From Uranotaenia lowii (lineage: Eukaryota; Arthropoda; Insecta; Diptera; Culicidae): 64,000 nt of DNA. The notes beneath the pieces were generated by a model, which worked only from the letters and a program-made list of their open reading frames with translations, was not told where the DNA came from and made no database searches. The stretch covers positions 23,584,444 through 23,648,443 of the forward strand of contig NC_073692.1 in assembly GCF_029784155.1 (NCBI RefSeq). The letters are read 5' to 3'. This document shows, piece after piece, positions 25,282 through 33,954 of the stretch; the stretch's first letter is position 1; every line of letters starts with the position of its first letter. Made by a program: the position numbers and the translations under genes.

Positions 25282-25657
25282 ACACTGTAGCATTTGAGTT
25301 TGTTTAACGTATTTGTTGCTATATTATTATCTGCGTGCACTTGTCATCATCATCATTGCACCGAAAATAATTTTCACTTAAAATATAAGTGACATCTGGA
25401 GTGAATTTTCGCCATACGTAAATTCATGTGAATTTTAAGTGACAGTCAAGTGAAATCTTCTGAAGTGAGCGGTCAAGTGAATTGAAAGTGATCAAGCATG
25501 TGGATTGTAAGTGTATGCTCAGGTCATCCAAATTTTTCTGTGAAAGCAATTTTTCTGTGATATTTTTTGTATTCGAGCAGATAACAATGATTTTTTTCAA
25601 AGGATGTATTTATTTAAATCAATTTTAACCAATCAGACATTCATAATTATACTTTCA

Positions 25658-25663
25658 TTTATT
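25658..25663 (-). terminator. candidate poly(A) signal of the mini-gene
   Basis: AATAAA on the - strand about 20 bases after the stop codon. Confidence 0.45.
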
Positions 25664-25682
25664 TGTTTTGTTCAACAGTTCC

Positions 25683-26096
25683 TTAGCAGAAAAAATGTTC
25701 CGATTCCGAGAAGCAATAATCGTCGCGAAAAGCTCCTCCGGCACCTATTTTGTATCCAAATCTGAAAAATACAAGAAAAATGAATAATAAAATATACAAC
25801 CTGTGATTTATTTGTGATAATAACTTACAATAAACCGTTAATCGCCACATTGATTGATGATTTCTCATAAAAATTAACATTTTTTTTTCTATCACCAGAT
25901 CTAATTGCTTTTTTGGTGAATCGCTGCAAGCTCCAAGCGACATTGTCAGCAAGTTCTGAAAATAATATTATTGTTTTGAATCCAATAAATTACTATTTTG
26001 CTCTACTTACGTGCTCCGTTGAGTTCAATTGAAACCAAAATAAAAACAATGATTCCCAGTGCAGTCGGTCGACGATAGAATTTCAAATGCCAGTCA
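25683..26096 (-). pseudogene. three-exon secreted-peptide-like gene, start codon not found
   Basis: On the - strand three segments join with consistent phases: 26096-26011, 25955-25829 and 25761-25683. The introns are 55 and 67 bp, each with GTAAGT donors and ttttcag/tttttcag acceptors. The first exon encodes a hydrophobic run (ALGIIVFILVSIELNGA) like a signal peptide, probably cut before Gln. The second encodes a basic stretch with RFTKKAIRSGDRKK. The third ends DDYCFSESEHFFC before TAA at 25683-25685. The mature product would be about 67 residues with two cysteines. AATAAA follows the stop at 25663-25658. No ATG is in frame in exon 1; TTG stands where a start would be expected, and an in-frame stop lies just upstream. 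The family is not recognised. It is probably a host gene fragment captured by the transposon. Confidence 0.6.
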
Positions 26097-27114
26097 CTTA
26101 AAATTCAAGTGATGTATGAGTGGATATTGGATCGTTCACTTAAAACTTAAGTGAGAGTCAAGTGAAATGTACATGAGCCACTTGAAACGAAGAAATTCAC
26201 TTGTCCCTTACTTTTAAGTGAATTCTCAAGTGTATTTTAAGTGTGAATTTGGGTTCAGTGTGAGTAAATTTTAAGTATTTGTTGCTAAAATATTCTTTCC
26301 GTGTACCTGTTGTCATCGTCATCATCATCGAAAATTGATGTAAACAAACGAAGAAAAATGTGTGAATAGTTCACTTTTATTTTCGCCATCGTGATCGTTA
26401 ATTTTTCCCGCGTGTTGTTCCTGTTTGTTCTACTCGTGGCTGAGGATTCCGCCCCGGATTGATAACTGCTGCCGGATTCTCCTATCGCCAGACAATCAGG
26501 TCAGTAACTTGAGTTGGACGAGGAGTTTGTAATCGAGCCAAACCACAAGATACTCACCAGTTCCCCTCCCCTAGAAATCCACCCTCAGGAACAACCGACG
26601 GAAGGTCCGCACAGAAATTAGCGAGGCGTGGAGCAACCCAGTCATTTCTCGGTAACCCTCGACGCACGATTTGTTGGATGAAGCCACACCGTCAACACTA
26701 CCGTTCAAAACACATCTAGAACCGGTAAGTGAATGATTGCTTGGGAGAATAGCATGTGCTTAATGCTCGTTTCGCCTTAGATTTTGATGTGGGCCAGCAC
26801 CGAATAAGTGGCCCAAAGAATAGTGTTCCCAGGCCCCAGATTGGGTGAGTGCGGATATTTGAGTTGAAAACGATTTGGCTGATTGGAAAATATATTTTAA
26901 GGGCTTTTGTCGGGAGCTGAAGCTGCTCGTGCCTGAAACCGCCGTTTCGTGAGCTGGAGCCGTTTTTGGATCGGCAGTTGGTGCCGTGGTTCTGCCAGAG
27001 TTTGTTGCTGATCTGATCACCGGCAGCCGGTGGTGACTCCTTCCTTGTTGGTCATCTGATGACGTGGTAGGTCGCTGCAATGAGAAAGTAAGAACCAGAA
27101 GACCCAAGTAAGTG

Positions 27115-27320
27115 ATAGCGATAATAAGAAGGAAAGGAGAAAGAGGAAGAAAAGCGCGGCAAAGAAAAAGAAGAAAAGCGAGGCAGAGAAGAAGAAGAAG
27201 AGGAAGAGAAGCGCGGCAAAGAAAAAGAAGAAGAGCGAGGCAAAGAAGAAGAAGAAAACGATGAAATTATTGTAAGAGGAAGAAGGCGAAATAAGCATGC
27301 AGTAAGAAGAAGAAGGAAAA
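27115..27320 (+). repeat. GAA-rich polypurine tract in 5' LTR
   Basis: Nearly pure A/G, built from GAAGAA, GCGAGGCAAAGAA and GCGCGGCAAAGAA blocks repeated in tandem. The matching tract in the 3' LTR is 30205-30450. Confidence 0.8.
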
Positions 27321-27460
27321 GAGGCATGCTGGCAATATATTTATAAGCAACAAATTATTATGTTTTGGTTTTGTTATGTGGCGTAGTTTTGTTAATGTTT
27401 GAGTGATTTGTGTTTCTTCCCCCACTGCTAGCCGGGAGTGAAGCAAAAGAAATTCAACAT

Positions 27461-27473
27461 TGGCGCCCAACTT
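27461..27473 (+). other. primer-binding site (tRNA-Lys type)
   Basis: TGGCGCCCAACTT begins one base after the 5' LTR end. TGGCGCCCAAC matches the 3' end of insect tRNA-Lys used by gypsy-like elements; the match weakens after 11 bases. Confidence 0.7.
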
Positions 27474-29275
27474 AAAAACCCATGAAATTATGCTACCGCA
27501 AAATAATTTTAAGATTTTAAGATTGTTGATTTTAGTCTAGTCTTAAGATTTATGTTTTGTTTTGGTGATTTATGCTTAGTGTTGTTATTTGTGGATTTGA
27601 TTTTAGTTGTTTTTGCTCATCAATACCCACTTAAAGTTAACTTTTTTAGACTTAGCATACATTTTTGTAGTTCAACAAGAAATTAAATCTTTATGGGATG
27701 AGAAAATATCTCGTAATGACAAAAATGATTCGACCAGGGGAAATAGATTGATTTCCTCGAAAATTATATTCCAGCTATGACACAGATCTACCTATATTTG
27801 TGTACTACAACGCTTAATGCTCCCAAAACACCGTTTGCCGATCGGGAAAAATCGTGCCACCTACGAGTGCTGTTAGCAAGTTCCTTTCTTGCCATCGCCT
27901 CGTATCACTCCAGCTATGACCATTACCACAGGTAGTCAACAAAGGTAGTACGTTATCACCAAAACACGCATCGCGGAAACCCAAAACGACACCAAACCGG
28001 ATTAGAGCTGATATGCGTCTTCGCCGAAGGGATGAGGCCTCCCCGTCGCGGAAGCACGTAACATTCGCTGCTCAACATCTCCACGAGTCACTGCAGCATG
28101 AGAACCCCGACAACGTAGGAGAAAACCGGAAGCAGAATAGTGGTGAGACAGAAGTTAACTTGGACATGCTTCTCAGTAAAAGGAGGCCAATGTTTGGACG
28201 ACCAAACCACACTACCGATCAAGTCCATTTTGGCGATTTCTCGCCAATTTTCGTTTGAGCGTCAATATGTGCACTGTTGTACACTCAACGACCACGAATT
28301 GCGACAACAATGCCACCGTAGGCCTATTTGAAGGCTTGCCGTTAGTAAGATCGAGAGAAACTTACCGTGCTAAAGCGCGCTTGCACGCCGTTACTGGATC
28401 GTGACAAACCAGACAACTACCGTTACAGCCCACAGGCTCTCCCGTTTGCCAGAGCGAGAGAAACTGGTCGTATTATGCCGCGCGCTGATACGCCGTTGCC
28501 AGAACGAGACAAACTGTGCAAAACAGCTATGAACAACCAGTGAAACTACCATCCTGTTGACAATCTCCACAAATCGAGCAATATCCGTTAGCCGATCGTG
28601 ACAAATCGAGCGCAGCTGGTGAGCATACCGTACTAGTGTCATCGTACCCAATCATGTCATTTTAGTCCCAAATTAATGTCGTATCGTCAATATGTTACAG
28701 TGTAATCTGGGGATCGCCATGAAATCACCGATCAAAAGTAACGCGAATTGGGAGCGCGGTAAAACTCCTCTTCTGGGCTCATGGCGAGGTTGGTTGGTAA
28801 TGCTTCCTTACTCAGCACACTGTAACTATTTTAACCATCACCAAAACAGTCTGATTTTAATTCGTTCAATGTTAGCAATAAGGTGAACGTTTTTTTTCTG
28901 TTAATTTATTTTAATTTGTTAGATCTAAGCCTTTTGTTTTAAACGGTTTTTGATCTGATGTTAATGTACCATTGTCACTTGAATTAGACTTAGAGATAAA
29001 ACGCACATAGGGACCTGCTTTTGCCAAACCTGGTTGGCGTATTGTGATGTTTTGCTGTGAAATGTTAGTGTAATATAACGTTTGAGATCTGGCGGGCTAT
29101 TGGCCTGCGTTATTTGTGATTTGTGGTGCACGTTGTTGTTCGTGCGGAGGTCTGCTCCATCTTTGTTGCCTTGTGCGTCTCTAGTCAGCTTCCTGTGATA
29201 TAAGAAGTTTTTTATAAATTTTTCATGAGCTCCTAGCCGTCGCTCATGAAAAATTTTTCCGTGACAATGGGGTTG
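27474..29275 (+). other. interior of the LTR element, no pol genes
   Basis: About 1.8 kb. A GC-richer part (27830-28660) holds a degenerate tandem motif like CGTTGCCAGAACGAGACAAA repeated at roughly 28338, 28389, 28443, 28493 and 28585. The longest open frame, 28013-28258, begins MRLRRRDEASPSRKH and shows no known Gag or Pol motif. Confidence 0.65.
29216..29256 (+). other. 15-bp perfect hairpin just before the 3' LTR
   Basis: AAATTTTTCATGAGC and its exact reverse complement flank an 11-base loop, ending 19 bases before the 3' LTR. The expected polypurine tract is poor here (gacaatggggttg). Confidence 0.75.
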
Positions 29276-30608
29276 TGTAGCATTTGAGTTTGTTTAACGT
29301 ATTTGTTGCTATATTATTATCTGCGTGCACTTGTCATCATCATCATTGAGTAAATTTTAAGTATTTGTTGCTTAAATATTCTTTCCGTGTACCTGTTGTC
29401 ATCGTCATCATCATCGAAAATTGATGTAAACAAACGAAGAAAAATGTGTGAATAGTTCACTTTTATTTTCGCCATCGTGATCGTTAATTTTTCCCGCGTG
29501 TTGTTCCTGTTTGTTCTACTCGTGGCTGAGGATTCCGCCCCGGATTGATAACTGCTGCCGGATTCTCCTATCGCCAGACAATCAGGTCAGTAACTTGAGT
29601 TGGACGAGGAGTTTGTAATCGAGCCAAACCACAAGATACTCACCAGTTCCCCTCCCCTAGAAATCCACCCTCAGGAACAACCGACGGAAGGTCCGCACAG
29701 AAATTAGCGAGGCGTGGAGCAACCCAGTCATTTCTCGGTAACCCTCGACGCACGATTTGTTGGATGAAGCCACACCGTCAACACTACCGTTCAAAACACA
29801 TCTAGAACCGGTAAGCGAATGATTGCTTGGGAGAATAGCATGTGCTTAATGCTTGTTTCGCCTTAGATTTTGATGTGGGCCAGCACCGAATAAGTGGCCC
29901 AAAGAATAGTGTTCCCAGGCCCCAGATTGGGTGAGTGCGGATATTTGAGTTGAAAACGATTTGGCTGATTGGAAAATATATTTTAAGGGCTTTTATTGGG
30001 AGCTGAAAACCGACGCTGCCTGGAGTCAGTCTTTCTTCCGGAGCCGAAAGTTGTTCCGTTCGGAAACTGGTGCCGTATCCTCCTGGAAGCTGAAGCTGGA
30101 TGCCACGTCAACTGCCAGTGGTGCTCAACTGGGTTGGTCATCGGATGACAACATCGGTCGCTGTAAAGAGAAGGTGAAGAACAAAAATAAGAACAAGTAA
30201 GTACTAGCGCTAGTCAGAAGAAAAGTGAATTAGAAAAGAAGATGCTGCAGTAAAGTAAGAAGAAAAAGAAGAAACAGGCAGTTAAGAAGCAAGAAGAAAA
30301 TAAGAAGCAGGCAAGCAGGAAGAAGAAGCAGCAGTACAGAAGGAAGAAAAGAAGAGGCGGAATGGAAGAAGAAGAGTAGAAGCAGAATGGAAGAAGAAGA
30401 AGAAGAGGGTGATGATGAGCGGGAGGAGAAGAAGAAGGAGATCGAAAGAAAGTATGCGGTCTGAAAAAGCAAGAAAACAATGATTGGAAATAGAAATGAG
30501 CAACAAATTTGTTTTGGTTTTGTTTTGTGGCGTAGTTTTATGTATGTTTTGGTGATTTGTGTTTCCTCCCCCATTGCTAGCCGGGAGTGAAGCAAAAGAA
30601 ATTCAACA
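29276..30608 (+). repeat. 3' LTR, uninterrupted
   Basis: 1,333 bp from TGTAGC to TTCAACA. It provides the empty site for the TIR insertion in the 5' LTR. A GAA-rich tract lies at 30205-30450. Confidence 0.85.
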
Positions 30609-30824
30609 ACACAGTTAAAATTAAACACGCATCTTTGGCTTCTTGTTCAATCTATTGGTAGAATTGTCTACAACCTCCAGACAAAATAGCTATACATAGT
30701 TATTTATTACGCTACAAGACACCTGGAGAGTTATCACGATAGTGGAATATCGAAAATATAATTTTCTGCTAATAAATTTTAGAATTTTAACCTTCAATTT
30801 TTTTTCCTCATTTTCCAGGTCAAG

Positions 30825-30961
30825 ATGGTATCGCAAGGAGCACAAACCAATGGCGGCCTAAACGGGGGAAGGAAATTAACGAAAAGCTTATCCGAGGCGG
30901 CTGATCGAATACAGGAAAACGGAATCGACAGTTCCGCGGGTTCGATAGATGAACCCAAGAC
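30825..30961 (+). CDS. large Ser/Pro-rich protein, first coding exon seen
   Basis: An exon preceded by ttttccag (acceptor 30817-30818) and ended by the donor GTAAGT at 30962. The first ATG (30825) follows GTCAAG and opens [15 protein letters not shown], then [18 protein letters not shown]. The frame is also open through the six bases upstream, so an earlier start in an upstream exon cannot be excluded. The exon ends in phase 2, matching the next exon at 31088. I do not recognise the family; the basic-Ser start followed by an amphipathic stretch is typical of cytoplasmic scaffold proteins. Confidence 0.7.
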
Positions 30962-31087
30962 GTAAGTATTCCCTTTGAAAACAATCTTCCGTTCATTTGT
31001 CGAAAGTTTCATTTTTGATTTCTGTTGTTTGATTTCTCCCCTCGAATTTTGTTTTGTCACGATCGCCAATCGCTTCATCATGAGCAG

Positions 31088-32692
31088 GCCCACTGAGCAC
31101 GAGCTGCTTCATCGAACACAGTCCGAAGAACCGCCAAAGTCACCATTTACGATCACTTCACCGCCATCCAAATCATCGCTCATTCAACATTTCGAACTGC
31201 CTTCGCGAGCATCGTCACAGATGAGTCATTCGGACGTTTCGCGCAGTGATCATTTCCCGCTGGATCGGATCATGACCCATTCCAGAAACCACTCGCAGGA
31301 CAGTGCCACTTCCTATCGCTCAACGGATGGATCGCGAACATCCTACGAAACCAGTTCCTATCCGTACGAGATGTACGACAGCATTGTACTGCCTCGTCGT
31401 TCAAGCCACACTCTTTCGAACGAACCATTCCAGGTGCTGCGCAAAGATATCGAGCAAGTTCATCACCATGGATACGAAAATGGGCATGTGTTCGAAAGCC
31501 ACAGCCTCCCCAGGAGAACCTGTATCCATCATAAGCCGGAAGAGTTTCACACTCATACATTGCCACGTCGGGATCCTCATCACCCGCACCATCATCATGA
31601 GATCATTTTTAAGGATCAGCTCAAAATCCCTCCACAGGAAATGCTTATCTCAAACGGCTCAGTTAATCAAGATATCCGTTCTTTCGACAGCAATAGTCTA
31701 AACAGACGAATGTCCGCCCACGTTTCGGTAGCTCATCAAGACCCCAAACTAAACCAGCACAGACGAGCTTCATATGCCTACGTTACACCAGAAACACACT
31801 CTTCCCTAACCAGAAGAAACTCTATCACACACCAGCAGGTTCAAAAGGTCCAACCAATGATACAGGCTCATCATCCCACTCAACAACAACAACAACAACC
31901 ATCGACGATTCCATCCAAGAAACAGCAACAACAGCCTACAACACCCCAACCACAGCAATTCCAACCGCTTATCAAACCTCAACCACCAATCTTCTCAACC
32001 CCATCGCATCCACCACCCTCGTGTCCGATCACTCCCCCAAACATCCAACCGCTGGACATGCAAGACGACACCAAATCCTCCTCGGACGAATCCTGCTCAA
32101 CCTGTGACTCCGAAAGCGAGAAAGACGACAAAGAGGAACAGGAAATCTTCATCGATTTCAAACCCCGAGTTTCTCCCGTTCCCTCGCCGAACGCGGTCAA
32201 AAAGAAAAAGCTCCAAAAAACCGTCTCCGAAGGGGAAATCCTCATTGACAAAAAGAAAACCAAGCCAACCGAAAAACCAACTGCCGCCATTTCGGCCAGC
32301 GAAGAAGACCTGGTGTCTCCAACAACGGCAGACAGCCACCAAGACTCGAACCTCCAGTTCAGCACGACTCCCATCAAGGACGAAGGCATCTTCATCGGAA
32401 GTCCACCACAGATAACAGCCACCGCAGAAAGCGAACGGCGCAAGGAATCTTTCCGGAAGCGATCCATCAGCCTCGATGAACCGACCAGTGTCGAAGAGGA
32501 GAAGGGTCTACTCGAAGAGCTAGAAGCCGATGCAAAGGATGACAAAATGGCAACCGCACCGCCATCTCCCTATCGAGAGGAGAAACTGTCGATCAAATCG
32601 CACTCGCCGTTCCACTCATCCGAATCTCTTGCCACCCGGGACAATTCCGACGCCAACTGGAACGAATCGCAGTCCACCATCATGACGCCGAG
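31088..32692 (+). CDS. large Ser/Pro-rich protein, exon 2
   Basis: A 1,605-base exon between acceptor gagcag (31086-31087) and donor GTGAGT (32693), open throughout in the frame set by exon 1. It is rich in Ser, His, Pro and Gln and predicted to be disordered. A short motif, (S/T/V)L(P/N/T)RR, occurs five times near 31389, 31506, 31560, 31698 and 31806, often with Ser two residues on, as in basophilic kinase or 14-3-3 sites. A poly-Gln tract lies near 31885. An acidic-serine patch (SSSDESCSTCDSESEKDDKEE) follows, then Lys-rich runs and ESFRKRSISLDEP. An in-frame ATG at 31080, inside the intron, could start a shorter form. No enzymatic or folded domain is visible. Confidence 0.8.
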
Positions 32693-32788
32693 GTGAGTGA
32701 TGTTATTAGAAAAACAAATCAAACTATCATCCAATTTTCTTGCAAACTTGTCAGTGTAAAAAAATGTCGATCTCTTTTTGCATCGCAG

Positions 32789-32906
32789 TTTGGCCGACAA
32801 TGGCATGCTGACGCCGACGTCGAAGCGCAAGAATCTGCTGTTGCAGCATCAGCAGCGCAGCTCCATGGATACCGACGCCATGGATATGGAGGACATCGCT
32901 GATCAG
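32789..32906 (+). CDS. large Ser/Pro-rich protein, exon 3
   Basis: 118 bases after a 96-base intron, from acceptor tgcatcgcag to donor GTGGGT. With the two bases carried over it makes 40 codons, beginning SLADNGMLTPTSKRKNLLLQ and ending SSMDTDAMDMEDIADQ, and leaves phase 0. The basic-then-acidic layout is well ordered and typical of a conserved linear motif. Confidence 0.82.
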
Positions 32907-33179
32907 GTGGGTCCAACATTCAGTTTCTTTTAAGTCAGTTTCAGGTAATCTTGAAACAAAGTGCAAGGAAGTGGACAGTAATGCTTCTACGAAATATTTT
33001 TTTAAATTATAGTACTCCAAAGGTTTTAAAGGGGGTTTTATGATATTTTCCTGGAGTATCTCTCTTGGGTTGGACCCATTTTTACTCAATTTAAAGTTTT
33101 GGAAACCTCGTAATGAATCCCATATATATTTTTTAGACAATATTCACCTACAACACTTCAATTTTCCGTCTTAGAAGTC

Positions 33180-33352
33180 TGTGTTGAATTAATTAATTCA
33201 ATTTGAGGCTAAAGTTTGATTTTTTTTTAGTGTAAGTTAGTAAACTTTATAAAAGTTTTCCAAGAAAAAAAGCGGGAAATTTTGAGAAAAAAGTGGGTTA
33301 GCGGGACATTCAATAAAAAAGCGGGACGTGTCCCGCTTTTGCGGGACGGATG
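33180..33352 (-). repeat. GCGGGAC dispersed repeat, copy 1
   Basis: On the - strand it reads cgtcccgcaaaagcgggaca, then several more GTCCCGC(T)n blocks, then sequence shared with 60885-61050. The two copies match over at least 150 bases. Confidence 0.65.
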
Positions 33353-33625
33353 GCAGCAGTAGTATTGGGTGAAAGGGCTAGAGGAACTCAAAATTCACTT
33401 CCACTGCACTTCAAAATGCTGTAACTGAAAATTGTATAAAATTCCAACAATATGGGTATTGGGTGAAAAGCCTAAACAAGTAGAAGTCGAAAAAGCAGAA
33501 AAAGTTCTTTGATTTAAAGATGGCGTTAGAAAGCAACATTCGACTTATACTCGTTTAGCCCTTTCACCCAATACCCACATTGTGGAGGTTTCATGTGATT
33601 TTAAGTCATTCCCAAAATTTTAAAG
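33353..33625. repeat. ~137-bp repeat units, inverted pair
   Basis: tattgggtgaaagggcta (33364) and tattgggtgaaaagcctaaa (33457) are direct, and tttagccctttcacccaatac near 33556 is inverted. Spacing and flanking words match the arrays at 57.1-58.3 kb. Confidence 0.6.
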
Positions 33626-33954
33626 CTAAACAAAATTTTAAAGTTAAACAAAAAATGAGGAACTCATCCTCAAAAACGTCAAATTTCTATCTATATAGCT
33701 CTCATAATAATGTTTATGAACATAACAAAGCTTTTAAGCATTGAATTGAATAACGCCGGCTCCGCCATCTTCAGAAGCAAAAACAAGGGCTTGACCCTAA
33801 TAGGTTCCGTAACAAAATTGTTGAAGTGTTGAAGAATTGTTGTGGCATTTGCAATAAAATTCGGAGTGCGCATATTTGGGGTTTTCCTGATCTTAAAGTT
33901 CGAACTCCCTGCGATTTACTAGTGCTGTGTGAGCAGTGATCTTCTGAAATAGTA

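Larger units (their letters stand above)
25359..26260. mobile_element. 902-bp TIR element inserted in the 5' LTR, carrying a mini-gene
   Basis: Comparing the two LTRs shows this block is absent from the 3' LTR at 29348/29349. The block begins CACCGAAAATAATTTTCAC and its reverse strand begins CACTGAACCCAAATTCAC, giving imperfect TIRs with a CACYGAA end. TG is found on both sides (25357-25358 and 26261-26262). Both subterminal regions are dense in AAGTGAA/TTCACTT words. CACTG ends recall the CMC (CACTA/Chapaev) group, but the duplication is too short to decide. No transposase is present; the centre holds the spliced mini-gene at 25683-26096. Confidence 0.75.
25286..27459 (+). repeat. 5' LTR (interrupted by 25359-26260)
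   Basis: Without the insert it is about 1,270 bp. The part 26263-26895 is almost identical to 29349-29990 in the 3' LTR. The block about 26895-27330 differs strongly from its counterpart, then identity returns at gtgatttgtgtttc. A GAA-rich tract lies at 27115-27320. Confidence 0.85.
25286..30608 (+). mobile_element. non-autonomous LTR retrotransposon, gypsy-like
   Basis: Two direct copies of a ~1.3-kb sequence, each starting TGTAGCATTTGAG and ending AGAAATTCAACA, fit LTRs with TG...CA ends. ACAC occurs both just before the left copy (25282-25285) and just after the right copy (30609-30612), a 4-bp target duplication. One base after the left copy is TGGCGCCCAAC, a primer-binding site of the tRNA-Lys type used by gypsy. 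The 1.8-kb interior has no gag, protease, reverse transcriptase or integrase, so the element must borrow enzymes. The 5' LTR is interrupted by a 902-bp TIR element. Confidence 0.85.

Noticed and set aside
28013..28258. Gag remnant in the LTR element
   Set aside because: No CCHC knuckle or other Gag motif is seen; kept only as an unrecognised frame.
29276..30608. Solo LTR unrelated to the copy at 25286
   Set aside because: The 4-bp ACAC duplication brackets both copies together and a primer-binding site follows the left one, so they are the two LTRs of one element.
31979..32545. 188-codon - strand frame opposite exon 2
   Set aside because: Ser-rich antisense shadow of a Ser/Glu-rich exon; the + frame has splice signals and phase agreement.
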